A DNA stretch of 36,256 nt from Nocardia ignorata NBRC 108230 (GTDB taxonomy: Bacteria; Actinomycetota; Actinomycetes; Mycobacteriales; Mycobacteriaceae). How positions within the stretch are numbered: position 1 is the stretch's first letter; each line of letters begins with the position of its first letter. The position numbers and the translations under genes were made by a program. This document shows, piece after piece, positions 15,769 to 25,415 of this stretch. The notes under the pieces were generated by a model that had not been told where the DNA came from, ran no database searches, and was given only the letters and a program-made list of their open reading frames with translations. The stretch spans positions 1 through 36,256 of the forward strand of contig NZ_BDBI01000014.1 of the NCBI RefSeq assembly GCF_001612905.1, in the 5' to 3' direction.

Positions 15769-18700
15769 ATGGACCGGTTCTCCCCCGCTACCGCGCAGTG
15801 GTTCGACGGCGCCTTCCCCGAGGCGACGTCGGCCCAGCTCGGCGCGTGGCAGGCCATCGCCGACGGGCAGCACACCCTTGTCGTCGCGCCGACCGGGTCG
15901 GGCAAGACGCTGTCGGCGTTCCTGTGGGCGATCGACCAGCTCGCCCAGCGTGGGCCCGCCGAGCCCGGCACCCGCCGAGGGACATCCGTGCTCTATGTCT
16001 CACCACTGAAAGCGCTGGCAGTGGACGTGGAGCGGAACCTGCGAGCCCCGCTGGTCGGAGTCACCCAGACGGCGAAGCGGCTGGGGCTCGACCCGCCGGA
16101 GATCTCGGTGGGCGTGCGATCCGGCGACACCACCCCCGCGCAGCGCCGGGCGATGCAGCGCACCCCACCCGACATTCTCATCACCACACCCGAATCACTG
16201 TTCCTGCTGCTCACCTCCGCGGCCCGCGAAACCCTCGCCGAGGTCGAGACGGTGATCGTCGACGAAGTACACGCCATCGCCGGCTCCAAACGCGGCGCGC
16301 ACCTGGCGCTGTCGCTGGCCCGGCTCGATCAGCTCACCGAACGGCCCGCGCAGCGCATCGGTCTCTCGGCCACCGTCCGCCCGCCCGAGGAGGTCGGGCG
16401 ATTCCTCGTCGGCGACGCGCCGATCACCATCGTTCGGCCACCCGCGCCGAAGACCTTCGACCTGTCGGTTCGCGTGCCGGTGGCGGACATGACCGATCCG
16501 GGCGGCGACTCCGATCAGCCGGGTTCTATCTGGCCGCATGTCGACGAGGCCATCGTCGACCTGGTGCTCGAGCATCGGTCCTCGATCGTGTTCGCGAACT
16601 CGCGACGCCTGGCCGAACGATTGACCGCCCGGCTCAACGAGGCCTACGCCGCCAAGCTGGGCGAACCGGTCGAGACCGAGCACGCCCCACCCGCCCAGCT
16701 CGGGCCGTCCACCGAGGTGATCCACGGTGCCGACCACCTGCTGGCGCGTGCGCATCACGGGTCGGTGAGCAAGGAGCAGCGGGCGATCATCGAGGACGAC
16801 CTCAAGACGGGTCGGCTGCGGTGCGTGGTTGCCACGAGCAGCCTCGAGCTGGGCATCGACATGGGTGCGGTCGACCTGGTCGTTCAGGTGGAGGCGCCGC
16901 CGTCGGTGGCGAGCGGGTTGCAGCGGGTCGGGCGGGCCGGACACCAGGTGGGCGAGATCTCGCGGGGTGTGCTGTTCCCCAAGCACCGCACCGATGTCAT
17001 CCATTGCACCGTCGCCGCCCAGCGCATGCTGTCCGGGCAGATCGAACTGCTCCAGATCCCCGCGCATCCGCTCGACATCCTCGCCCAGCAGACCGTTGCC
17101 GCCTGCGCGCTGGAACCGCTCGATGTCGACGCCTGGTTCGATGTCGTCCGGTCGACCGGAAGCTACGCGCAGCTGCCCCGCTCGGCGTATGAGTCCGTGC
17201 TCGATCTGCTCGCCGGTCGGTATCCGTCCGACGAGTTCGCGGAGCTGCGGCCCCGCGTGGTGTGGGATCGCGATGCGGGCACGCTGACCGGGCGCCCCGG
17301 TGCGCAACGTTTGGCGGTCACCTCTGGTGGTGCGATTCCCGATCGCGGAATGTTCGCGGTGTTCATGGTGGGTGAGAAAGCTTCTCGTGTAGGTGAACTC
17401 GACGAGGAGATGGTCTACGAGTCCCGCGTCGGTGATGTGTTCGCGCTCGGTGCGACGAGCTGGCGGATCGAAGAGATCACCTTCGACCGGGTGCTGGTGT
17501 CGCCTGCGTTCGGGCTGCCCGGTCGGTTGCCGTTCTGGCACGGCGACGGTTTGGGTCGTCCCGCCGAATTGGGTTCGGCGCTGGGCGAATTCGTGCGCAC
17601 GGCTGGGCAGGTTCCCGCCGATGAGCTGACCCAGATCGTGTCCAACATGGGCGCCGAGGTCTCGGCTCCTGGAGTTTCCCCCGATTCGGCGGAATCCCTT
17701 GTCGGGAAGGGTGTCCCGCTGGAAAGCCGGGCGCGATCACGCGGTGCGAATCGGGTCGGGGCGGAGTTGAGTAAGCCCGCTTCGCGGCTCGAGGAGTTGG
17801 TGCGCACAGCTGGGCTGGACCAGAACGCGACGGCCAATCTGGTCGGGTTGCTCGACGAACAGCGGACGGCGACAGGGCAATTGCCTACCGATCGCACCCT
17901 GGTGGTCGAACGGTTCCGCGATGAACTCGGTGACTGGCGGCTCGTGCTGCACTCGCCCTACGGCACGCCGGTGCACGCACCGTGGGCGCTGGCTGTGGGG
18001 GCGCGTCTGCAGGAACAGTTCGGTATCGACGCGGCGCCTACCGCGTCCGACGACGGCATTGTCGTGCGGTTGCCCGACACCACGGATCAGCCGCCGGGTG
18101 CGGAGCTGTTCGCGTTCGAACCCGACGAGATCGACGACATCGTCACCGAACAGGTCGGTGGTTCGGCGCTGTTCGCGTCTCGGTTCCGGGAGTGCGCCGC
18201 CCGCGCGTTGCTGCTGCCGCGGCGCGACCCGGGTAAGCGGGCCCCGCTGTGGCAGCAGCGGCAGCGGTCGGCCCAATTGCTCGACGTGGCAAGGAAATTC
18301 CCGCAGTTCCCGATCCTGCTGGAAACCGTGCGCGAATGCCTGCGCGATGTGTACGACCTGCCCGCCCTGCGCGACCTGCTCACCCGGGTGGCGCGCCGGG
18401 AGATCCGCCTGGTCGAGGTGGAGACCGCAACCCCGTCACCGTTCGCCAACGCCCTGCTGTTCTCCTACATCGGCCAGTTCCTCTACGACGGCGACAGCCC
18501 ACTGGCCGAACGCCGCGCCGCCGCCCTCGCCCTCGACTCGAGCCTGCTCGCCGAACTCCTGGGCCGCGTCGAACTCCGCGAACTCCTCGACCCAGCCGTC
18601 CTCGACCTCACCGAACGCGAACTCCAACGCCTCACTCCTGAACGCCACGCCCGCGACGCGGAAGGCCTGGCCGACCTCCTCCGCCTCCTCGGCCCTCTGA

Positions 18701-20634
18701 CCCCCGACGAGGCCGCCGCTCGCTGCGTTCCCCGCCCCGGAACCCTCACAGCCGCCAGCTGTGCTGCCGACGGAGGTGCGGCGGTGGGCGGCGACGAGTC
18801 GCGGCTGCTCGCGGACTCCGACGCCCCGGCGTGGTTCGCGGAACTGCGGGATTCGCGGCGGGCCCTGGAGGTTTCGTTCGCGGGGCGCACCTGGTGGGTT
18901 GCCGTGGAGGACGCGGCTCGGTTGCGGGATGCGCTAGGGGTGCCGTTACCGATCGGGGTGCCTGCGGCGTTTATCGAGCCGGTGCCGGATCCGCTGGGTG
19001 ATCTGGTCGGGCGGTATGCGCGCACGCACGCGCCGTTCACTACCGCCGCCGTTGCCGAGCGATTCGGCTTGGGTACGGCGGTCGCGGCCACCGCACTGCA
19101 TCGATTGCTTGCCGAAAAGCGTATTGTGGAGGGGGAATTCACGCCGGGTGCGGCCGGTGGTGAGTGGTGTGACGCGCAGGTGTTGCGGCGGTTGCGGCGG
19201 CGGTCGCTCGCGGCGGCCCGGCACGAGGTCGAGCCGGTGTCCACCGCCGCGTTCGCTCGTTTCCTACCTGCCTGGCAACACGTCGGTTCGGGCGAGTTGC
19301 GCGGCATCGACGGTGTGGCCACGGTGGTGGAACAGCTTGCGGGCGTGCCCGTTCCGGCTTCGGCATGGGAGTCGCTGATCCTGCCGATGCGGGTGCGCGA
19401 CTACTCGCCCGCCATGCTCGACGAACTCATGGCCACCGGTGAGGTGATCTGGTCGGGGCACGGCGCCATCACCGCCCGCGACGGCTGGATCGCCCTGCAC
19501 CTGGCCGAACAGGCCCCGGTCACCCTGCCACCACCCGACGACATAGACCCCACCGACATTCAGCTCGACCTCCTCCTGGCTCTCGGCGCCGACATCGAGC
19601 CCCGCCTACGAACCGGGCGCGGTGAACCCACCGACGGCGCCGAGGCCGAGGTGATAGATCTCGACCGAACCGGTGACATCGGCGGCGAAGGCCGTCGAAT
19701 CCCGGCGAACCTCAGCGGCGGCGGCGCGTATTTCTTCCGCCAGCTGTCCGATGCGACCGGGCTGCTCGATGACAAAGCGGTCGGCGAGGCTCTGTGGCAG
19801 CTGGTCTGGGCCGGTTACGTTTCCGGCGATACCTTCGCCCCGGTGCGCGCACTCCTGTCGGGCACCGCGCGCAGCACCACCGCGCACCGCACGCCACGCC
19901 GCGCTCCCCGGGCCCGCGCGTACCTGCCCCGCCCGTCCATGCCGACCCGGTCCGGCCCACCGAACCTGGCAGGCAGGTGGTCGATTCTCCCGGAACGGGT
20001 GCGCGACAACACTGTTCGTGCCCACGCCACGGCCGATCAGCTCATCGAGCGATACGGCGTGCTGACGCGCGGCTCGGTACAGAACGAAGGCGTGCCGGGC
20101 GGGTTCGCGCTGATGTACCGGGTGCTCACCGAGTTCGAGGACCGTGGCAGGTGCAGGCGAGGCTATTTCGTCGACACCCTCGGTGGCGCGCAGTTCTCCA
20201 CCACCGACACCGTCGACCGCTTACGTTCCTTCGACACCGACCGCGACAACGACCGGGCAGGCGTCGCCGTGGCCCTGGCCGCCTGCGACCCGGCCAACCC
20301 CTACGGAGCCGCCCTGCCGTGGCCCAAGGGCGATGCCGACAGTGGTCACCGGCCGGGCCGCAAAGCGGGGGCGCTGGTGGTACTGGTCGGCGGCGAACTG
20401 GTGCTCTATGTGGAGCGCGGCGGCAAGACCCTGCTCAGCTTCACCGAGGACATCGGCCTGCGCCGCACAGCGGCCGTCGCCTTGGCACAGCTGGTCACCG
20501 ACCGCCGGGTCGACGGCCTGGTGATCGACAAGATCAACGGTGAAACCGTGCACGGCCACACCTTCGTCGACGTCCTCGTCGAGGCGGGCTTCTCGATGAC
20601 CCCACGCGGACTCCGACTGCGCAGGCAGGTGTAG
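15769..20634 (+). CDS. lhr: Lhr-type ATP-dependent DNA/RNA helicase
   Basis: A very large superfamily 2 helicase, 1621 residues, of the actinobacterial Lhr type (mycobacterial Lhr is a 3'-5' translocase, about 1500 residues). Walker A is APTGSGKT (40-47), followed by the DEVH box in VDEVHAIAGSKRGAHL (about 165-168), motif III LSATVRPPE, and motifs IV-VI through SSLELGIDMG and LQRVGRAGHQ. The C-terminal ~800 residues are the Lhr-specific extension implicated in oligomerisation. Two low-complexity stretches (~634-675 and ~990-1010) explain some of the extra length. The ATG at 15769 begins MDRFSPATAQWF as in homologues, with CACACT 7 nt upstream. The frame is also open upstream, but that is antisense to the phosphatase. 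nei starts 3 bp after the stop, a repair pair. Confidence 0.95.
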   Translation: MDRFSPATAQWFDGAFPEATSAQLGAWQAIADGQHTLVVAPTGSGKTLSAFLWAIDQLAQRGPAEPGTRRGTSVLYVSPLKALAVDVERNLRAPLVGVTQTAKRLGLDPPEISVGVRSGDTTPAQRRAMQRTPPDILITTPESLFLLLTSAARETLAEVETVIVDEVHAIAGSKRGAHLALSLARLDQLTERPAQRIGLSATVRPPEEVGRFLVGDAPITIVRPPAPKTFDLSVRVPVADMTDPGGDSDQPGSIWPHVDEAIVDLVLEHRSSIVFANSRRLAERLTARLNEAYAAKLGEPVETEHAPPAQLGPSTEVIHGADHLLARAHHGSVSKEQRAIIEDDLKTGRLRCVVATSSLELGIDMGAVDLVVQVEAPPSVASGLQRVGRAGHQVGEISRGVLFPKHRTDVIHCTVAAQRMLSGQIELLQIPAHPLDILAQQTVAACALEPLDVDAWFDVVRSTGSYAQLPRSAYESVLDLLAGRYPSDEFAELRPRVVWDRDAGTLTGRPGAQRLAVTSGGAIPDRGMFAVFMVGEKASRVGELDEEMVYESRVGDVFALGATSWRIEEITFDRVLVSPAFGLPGRLPFWHGDGLGRPAELGSALGEFVRTAGQVPADELTQIVSNMGAEVSAPGVSPDSAESLVGKGVPLESRARSRGANRVGAELSKPASRLEELVRTAGLDQNATANLVGLLDEQRTATGQLPTDRTLVVERFRDELGDWRLVLHSPYGTPVHAPWALAVGARLQEQFGIDAAPTASDDGIVVRLPDTTDQPPGAELFAFEPDEIDDIVTEQVGGSALFASRFRECAARALLLPRRDPGKRAPLWQQRQRSAQLLDVARKFPQFPILLETVRECLRDVYDLPALRDLLTRVARREIRLVEVETATPSPFANALLFSYIGQFLYDGDSPLAERRAAALALDSSLLAELLGRVELRELLDPAVLDLTERELQRLTPERHARDAEGLADLLRLLGPLTPDEAAARCVPRPGTLTAASCAADGGAAVGGDESRLLADSDAPAWFAELRDSRRALEVSFAGRTWWVAVEDAARLRDALGVPLPIGVPAAFIEPVPDPLGDLVGRYARTHAPFTTAAVAERFGLGTAVAATALHRLLAEKRIVEGEFTPGAAGGEWCDAQVLRRLRRRSLAAARHEVEPVSTAAFARFLPAWQHVGSGELRGIDGVATVVEQLAGVPVPASAWESLILPMRVRDYSPAMLDELMATGEVIWSGHGAITARDGWIALHLAEQAPVTLPPPDDIDPTDIQLDLLLALGADIEPRLRTGRGEPTDGAEAEVIDLDRTGDIGGEGRRIPANLSGGGAYFFRQLSDATGLLDDKAVGEALWQLVWAGYVSGDTFAPVRALLSGTARSTTAHRTPRRAPRARAYLPRPSMPTRSGPPNLAGRWSILPERVRDNTVRAHATADQLIERYGVLTRGSVQNEGVPGGFALMYRVLTEFEDRGRCRRGYFVDTLGGAQFSTTDTVDRLRSFDTDRDNDRAGVAVALAACDPANPYGAALPWPKGDADSGHRPGRKAGALVVLVGGELVLYVERGGKTLLSFTEDIGLRRTAAVALAQLVTDRRVDGLVIDKINGETVHGHTFVDVLVEAGFSMTPRGLRLRRQV

Positions 20635-20637
20635 CCG

Positions 20638-21411
20638 ATGCCCGAGGGCGACACCGTTTTCCGCACCGCCGAACGGCTACGCACCGCGCTGGCCGGGAAG
20701 ACACTGACCCGCAGCGACTTCCGTGTGCCGCGCTACGCCACCGTCGACCTTGTCGGCGAAGTCGTCGACGATGTAGTGAGCTACGGCAAGCACCTGTTCG
20801 TGCGCACCGACCGGGCCAGCATCCACACCCACCTGAAAATGGAGGGCACCTGGCGGGTGTTCCACTGCGGCCAGCGCTGGACCAAACCGCGGGTCACCGC
20901 GCGACTCGTGCTGGCCACCGAGGAGGTCGAGGCCGTCGGCTTCTCGCTCGGAAAGGTGCAGGTCCTGCCGCGCGCCGAGGAACACACCGTCATCGATCAC
21001 CTCGGCCCCGATCTGCTCGGGCCCGGCTGGGACGCCGCCGAGGCGCTGCGTCGCCTGTCCGGGTATCCGCGCCGCCCCATCGGACTCGCCCTGCTCGACC
21101 AGCGCAATCTGGCGGGCATCGGCAATATCTACCGCAGCGAGATCTGCTTCCTGCGCCGCGTCCACCCGGCCACGCCCGTCGGCGAGATCGCCGATCTCCC
21201 GGCCCTCGTCGAGGAGTCGCACCGGGTTCTCGGCAAGGCCGCGCACGAACCACCGTGGCGGCCGATGGTCTACGGGCGCACCCGTCGGTCGTGCCCGCGC
21301 TGCGGCACCGCCATCGCCTCCCAGCTCCTCGGGGAGGACGACCCCGCCGACCGCATCACCCAGCGCGAACGTGGCATCTATTTCTGTCCGCGCTGCCAGC
21401 CGGTTCCCTGA
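20638..21411 (+). CDS. nei: Nei/Fpg-family DNA glycosylase (endonuclease VIII-like)
   Basis: A 257-residue bifunctional DNA glycosylase/AP lyase that removes oxidised bases. MPEGDTV supplies the catalytic Pro2 and Glu3 after removal of Met, and Lys51 in SYGKHLF is the conserved beta-turn lysine. The helix-two-turn-helix region contains LLDQRNLAGIGNIYRSEICF. The C-terminal zinc finger is intact (CPRCG ... FCPRCQ, four cysteines). The size matches mycobacterial Nei2 (about 255). It starts 3 bp after the lhr stop and is probably co-transcribed and translationally coupled with it, the same pairing as Rv3296-Rv3297. Which oxidised base is preferred cannot be read from the sequence. Confidence 0.94.
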   Translation: MPEGDTVFRTAERLRTALAGKTLTRSDFRVPRYATVDLVGEVVDDVVSYGKHLFVRTDRASIHTHLKMEGTWRVFHCGQRWTKPRVTARLVLATEEVEAVGFSLGKVQVLPRAEEHTVIDHLGPDLLGPGWDAAEALRRLSGYPRRPIGLALLDQRNLAGIGNIYRSEICFLRRVHPATPVGEIADLPALVEESHRVLGKAAHEPPWRPMVYGRTRRSCPRCGTAIASQLLGEDDPADRITQRERGIYFCPRCQPVP

Positions 21412-21509
21412 AAAAGGCTCGCCGTCGCCGCCGCCGTCCGATACGCTCGCCAGAATCGTTCCCATCGCTAACTTCCCGGCAGTTCACCAGGTAGAGAGCA
21501 GGTTTCGCA

Positions 21510-21890
21510 GTGGCATGTCGGATCGGTGAGCTCGTGCTCGAGTGCCGCGAGCCCGAGACACTCGCCAAGTTCTGGTGCGCGGTACTCGATTACGTCGTAC
21601 TCGATCGCGACGACGACGGCAGCATCGAGATCGGGCCACGCGAAGGCTTCGGCGGCCCGCAGCCGACGATCATCCTCAGCCCCACCGACAATTCAAAGCC
21701 CGGCAAGGCTCGCCTGCACATCGACGTCAATCCCACCGACCGCGACCAGGATGCCGAACTCGCGCGCCTGCTCGAACTCGGCGCACGTCCCGCGGATATC
21801 GGCCAGACGGGCGACGAGCAGTGGCATGTGCTGGCCGATCCCGAGGACAACTACTTCTGCTTGCTGAAGGCGCGCATCGACCCGGTCTGA
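21510..21890 (+). CDS. VOC-superfamily (glyoxalase-like) protein
   Basis: 126 residues with the paired beta-alpha-beta-beta-beta layout of the vicinal oxygen chelate fold. The first half is RIGELVLECREPETLAKFWCAVLDY, followed by RLHIDVNPTDRDQDAELARLLELGA and WHVLADPEDNYFCLL. These are hallmarks of the small glyoxalase-like proteins that are abundant in actinomycetes. His in LHIDV and the C-terminal D-P-E-D-N-Y-F-C (where E-G-N-E is usual) are the likely metal-site positions. The substrate is unknown. GTG start; a GAGAGCAGG-like ribosome binding site lies about 8 nt upstream, and TACGCT at 21442-21447 could be a -10. It converges on glpD with only 3 bp between the stops. Confidence 0.85.
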   Translation: MACRIGELVLECREPETLAKFWCAVLDYVVLDRDDDGSIEIGPREGFGGPQPTIILSPTDNSKPGKARLHIDVNPTDRDQDAELARLLELGARPADIGQTGDEQWHVLADPEDNYFCLLKARIDPV

Positions 21891-21893
21891 GGG

Positions 21894-23684
21894 TCAGCGG
21901 TCCTGCGGTACCGGTTCCAGCAATTGCGGACGCGGCTCCGGGGCGGCGACCCGCAGGGCGTCGGCCGACTTGTCGTCCGGCTGGGTCTGCGATTCGATCT
22001 CCGCGCGCACCCGCGCCTGGTAGGTCGACACCTCACGCTCGATGTCGTCGTCGTCCCAGCCGAGAATCGGCGCCACCAGGTGCGCGACCTGTTCGGCACA
22101 GTTGGCGCCCCGATCGGGGTATTCGATGGAGATGCGGGTGCGCCGGGCCAGGATGTCGTCGAGGTGCAGGGCGCCCTCCGCGGCGACCGCGTACACCGCT
22201 TCCACCTGCAGGTAGGCGGGAGCGTCGGTAATCGGTTGCAGCAGTTCGGGTTTGCCCTCGGCCATGGCGAGCACCTCGTCGACGACCGAGCCGTAGCGGT
22301 CGAGCAGGTGGGTCATCCGGTACGGGTGGACGCCGTAGTGCTCGGCCAGTTGCACGGTCTGGTTCACCAGCGCGAAGTACCCGTCGGCGCCGAGCAGAGC
22401 CACCTTCTCGGTGATCGACGGCGATACGCGGGCCGGAATGTCCTGCGCCGCTTCGTCCATGGCATCGGCCGCCATCACCCGGTAGGTGGTGTACTTGCCG
22501 CCCGCGATACTCACCAGGCCGGGCGCCACCCGGGCCACGGCATGCTCACGCGACAGCTTCGACGTCTCGTCGCTCTCCCCCGCCAGCAGCGGCCGCAGGC
22601 CCGCGTACACGCCGTCGATATCGGCGTGGGTGAGCGGCGTGACCAGCACCTCGTTCACCCGGTCGAGCAGGTAGTCGATATCGGCCTTGGTCGCGGCGGG
22701 ATGCGCGAGGTCCAGATTCCAGTCGGTGTCGGTGGTGCCGACGATCCAGTGCGCGCCCCACGGAATGACGAACAGCACCGAGGTGGGGGTCCGCAGGATG
22801 ATCGCGGCGTCGCTGACGATGCGGTCGCGCGGGACGACGATGTGCACACCTTTGGACGCTCGCACATGGAATCGGCCGCGCTGATGCGACAGACCCTGCA
22901 CCTCATCGGTCCACACGCCCGTCGCATTGATGACCACACTCGCGCGCACCTCGGCGGTCCGCCCGTCCTCGGTGTCGCGCAGCTTCGCCCCGACCACCCG
23001 GTCGGCCTCCCGCAACAGTCCGACCACCTGGGTGGACGTACGGATGACGGCACCGTAGTGGGCCGCGGTGCGGGCGACGGTCATGGTGTGGCGGGCGTCG
23101 TCGACGACGGTGTCGTAGTAGGTGACACCGCCGATCAGCGCGTCACGGCGCAGCCCCGGCGCCAGCCGCAGCGCACCGTGGCGGGTCAGATGATGCTGTC
23201 CCGGAACGGATTTCGCGCCGCCCATGGTGTCGTAGAGGGTCAGGCCGGCGGCCACGTACGGCCGTTCCCACAGCCGGTGGGTGAGCGGGTACAGGAAGCG
23301 CAGCGGCTTCACCAGGTGCGGGGCCAGCGTCGACAACGCCAGCTCGCGCTCCTTGAGCGCCTCGCGCACCAAACCGAACTCGAGCTGTTCGAGGTAGCGC
23401 AGACCGCCGTGGAACATCTTCGACGACCGGCTCGAGGTGCCCGAGGCGAGGTCACGCGCCTCCACGAGGGCGACCGACAGGCCACGGGTCGCCGCGTCGA
23501 GCGCGATCCCGGAGCCGACCACGCCGCCGCCGATGACCAGCACGTCGAATCGGTCCTTGCCGAGGCGCTCCCAGGCGGTGCGCCGGTGTTCGGGACCGAG
23601 CTCACCGGGGCCGAGCCGGTCCCGTCTTCCGCCCGCGACCAACTCACCAGGGTTCAGGAACGGAAACTCCGGTGTCTGCGACAT
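21894..23684 (-). CDS. glpD: FAD-dependent glycerol-3-phosphate dehydrogenase
   Basis: 596 residues. It oxidises sn-glycerol-3-phosphate to dihydroxyacetone phosphate and passes electrons to quinone at the membrane. The N-terminal dinucleotide fold VLVIGGGVVGSGIALDAATRGL binds FAD, followed by the family signature DLASGTSSRSSKMFHGGLRYL. Mid-protein VVINATGVWTDEV and RPLLAG, and late SIAGGKYTTYR, complete the DAO-type fold. A C-terminal DAO_C domain follows. It corresponds to GlpD2 (Rv3302c). The ATG has CTCCTC on the plus strand (23691-23696), which is GAGGAG for this gene, 6 nt before the start. It is divergent from glpK, so glycerol uptake/phosphorylation and oxidation can be controlled from one region. 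A likely -10 is TAGCCT (minus strand, 23770-23775). Confidence 0.95.
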   Translation of the reverse strand: MSQTPEFPFLNPGELVAGGRRDRLGPGELGPEHRRTAWERLGKDRFDVLVIGGGVVGSGIALDAATRGLSVALVEARDLASGTSSRSSKMFHGGLRYLEQLEFGLVREALKERELALSTLAPHLVKPLRFLYPLTHRLWERPYVAAGLTLYDTMGGAKSVPGQHHLTRHGALRLAPGLRRDALIGGVTYYDTVVDDARHTMTVARTAAHYGAVIRTSTQVVGLLREADRVVGAKLRDTEDGRTAEVRASVVINATGVWTDEVQGLSHQRGRFHVRASKGVHIVVPRDRIVSDAAIILRTPTSVLFVIPWGAHWIVGTTDTDWNLDLAHPAATKADIDYLLDRVNEVLVTPLTHADIDGVYAGLRPLLAGESDETSKLSREHAVARVAPGLVSIAGGKYTTYRVMAADAMDEAAQDIPARVSPSITEKVALLGADGYFALVNQTVQLAEHYGVHPYRMTHLLDRYGSVVDEVLAMAEGKPELLQPITDAPAYLQVEAVYAVAAEGALHLDDILARRTRISIEYPDRGANCAEQVAHLVAPILGWDDDDIEREVSTYQARVRAEIESQTQPDDKSADALRVAAPEPRPQLLEPVPQDR

Positions 23685-23696
23685 GCTCGACTCCTC

Positions 23697-23918
23697 GCCG
23701 CCGACCGTGAACGGCCGGTCCCAGCCGACAGTTGGGTGCAGACGCCGGGCACGTCCCGGCGCCGCCTACAGGCTAAACGTAGTGCCCACCCGGCGGGTGG
23801 GACGAACCCGGCGAGGCGCGTGGCCGAAATTCGGTACCCGGACCCAACCGGGCGATTCCCGCTCGTCGTCGGCGACAAAGCTTGCTACGACGACCGCGCG
23901 GTTGGGTAGCCTGCCTGA
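23697..23918. promoter_or_regulatory. palindrome-rich glpD-glpK control region
   Basis: Four inverted repeats are visible: CGCCGGG-N5-CCCGGCG (23743-23761), CCCACCC-GGC-GGGTGGG (23785-23801), CCGAAATTCGG (23824-23834), and CCCGG-N6-CCGGG (about 23837-23852). The second lies about 10 bp upstream of the glpD -10, where a repressor would block that promoter. GTTGGGT also occurs at 23731, inverted at 23842 and again at 23901, where it meets the glpK -10 (TAGCCT, 23907-23912). Which regulator binds is unknown. Confidence 0.5.
23907..23918 (+). promoter_or_regulatory. glpK -10 element with leaderless start
   Basis: TAGCCT (23907-23912) followed by six nt and the ATG. No ribosome binding site is present between them, so the transcript should begin at or next to the start codon. 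Confidence 0.6.
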
Positions 23919-25415
23919 ATGCGTCGCTATGTGGCCGCCATCGATCAGGGCACGACTTCGAGTAGGTGCATCGTCTTCGACCGGCAGGGCCGGATCGTCG
24001 GGACCGCGCAACGCGAACATCGGCAGATCTTCCCCAAGCCCGGCTGGGTGGAGCACGATCCGGTCGAGGTGTGGCGCAATACGGAATGGGTGCTCGGCGC
24101 CGCGCTCGGCAACAGTGGCTGCTCGGCGGGCGACCTGGCCGCCATCGGTATCACCAACCAGCGCGAGACCACCGTCGTGTGGGACCGGACCACCGGCGAA
24201 CCGGTGTACAACGCCATCGTCTGGCAGGACACTCGCACCGATCAGCTGTGCACCGAGCTCGGTGGCGAGCAGGGCCCGTCGCGGTACGCCGACCGCACCG
24301 GGTTGCCGCTGTCGACCTATTTCGCCGGTCCGAAGCTGCGCTGGATCCTCGACAATGTCGAGGGCGCACGGGCAAAGGCGCAGGCGGGTGACCTGTGTTT
24401 CGGCACGATGGATACCTGGGTGCTGTGGAAACTCACCGGTGAACACCGCACCGACGTCACCAATGCCTCGCGCACGATGCTGATGGATCTGCGCACGCTG
24501 CGATGGGATTCGCAGATCTGCGCGGAATTCGACGTGCCGATGTCGATGCTGCCCGAGATCCGCAGCTCCTCGGAGGTGTACGCGGAGATCACCGCCGGGC
24601 CCTTCGCCGGCGCACCCGTGGCGGGCATTCTCGGCGACCAGCAGGCCGCCACCTTCGGGCAGGCGTGCCTGTCGCCCGGCGAAGCCAAGAACACTTACGG
24701 CACAGGCAATTTCATGCTGCTCAATACCGGGACGACACCGGTGTTCAGCAAGCACGGGTTGCTCACCACCGCGTGCTACCAGATCGGTGACTCCCCCGCC
24801 GTCTACGCGCTGGAAGGGTCGATCGCGGTCACCGGTTCGCTGGTGCAGTGGTTGCGCGACAACCTCGGCATCATCTCCTCCGCCCCCGAAGTGGAAACCC
24901 TGGCCCGCACGGTCCCCGACAACGGCGGCGCCTACTTCGTCCCCGCCTTCTCCGGGCTGTTCGCCCCGCGCTGGCGGCCCGACGCCCGAGGCGTCATCGC
25001 GGGCCTCACTCGCTTCGTCACCAAGGCCCATCTGGCAAGAGCCGCACTGGAATCCACCGCTTTCCAGACCCGCGAGGTGGTCGACGCCATGCGTGCCGAT
25101 GCCGCCGCACAGCACCTCGACCTGGAACTGACCACCCTCAAGGTCGACGGCGGCATGACCGGCAACGACCTGCTCATGCAATTCCAGGCCGATATCCTCG
25201 ACGTTCCCGTGGTCCGCCCGGTGGTCCGCGAAACCACCGCCCTCGGTGCCGCCTACGCCGCCGGTCTGGCCGTCGGCTACTGGTCCAGCCTCGACGACCT
25301 GCGCGACAACTGGATCGCCGACCACACTTGGACCCCCGATATGCCCGAATTCGAACGCACCCAACGCTATTCGGAATGGAACAAGGCCGTGGAACGCACC
25401 TACAACTGGTCCTGA
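23919..25415 (+). CDS. glpK: glycerol kinase
   Basis: An FGGY-family sugar kinase of 498 residues, the normal GlpK length. It phosphorylates glycerol with ATP to glycerol-3-phosphate, the substrate of the divergent GlpD. The N-terminal phosphate loop is [16 protein letters not shown]; the glycerol-binding region includes [11 protein letters not shown] and [20 protein letters not shown] and [12 protein letters not shown] are ATP-domain signatures. The FGGY C-terminal signature is in [17 protein letters not shown] and [18 protein letters not shown]. The ATG at 23919 follows TAGCCT by six nt with no ribosome binding site, so the mRNA is probably leaderless. The tetR fragment starts 2 bp after the stop and is likely co-transcribed. 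Confidence 0.96.
   Translation: MRRYVAAIDQGTTSSRCIVFDRQGRIVGTAQREHRQIFPKPGWVEHDPVEVWRNTEWVLGAALGNSGCSAGDLAAIGITNQRETTVVWDRTTGEPVYNAIVWQDTRTDQLCTELGGEQGPSRYADRTGLPLSTYFAGPKLRWILDNVEGARAKAQAGDLCFGTMDTWVLWKLTGEHRTDVTNASRTMLMDLRTLRWDSQICAEFDVPMSMLPEIRSSSEVYAEITAGPFAGAPVAGILGDQQAATFGQACLSPGEAKNTYGTGNFMLLNTGTTPVFSKHGLLTTACYQIGDSPAVYALEGSIAVTGSLVQWLRDNLGIISSAPEVETLARTVPDNGGAYFVPAFSGLFAPRWRPDARGVIAGLTRFVTKAHLARAALESTAFQTREVVDAMRADAAAQHLDLELTTLKVDGGMTGNDLLMQFQADILDVPVVRPVVRETTALGAAYAAGLAVGYWSSLDDLRDNWIADHTWTPDMPEFERTQRYSEWNKAVERTYNWS

Noticed and set aside
21924..23909. 661-codon frame antisense to glpD
   Set aside because: It is a shadow of glpD, and it runs on through the glpD-glpK promoter region.
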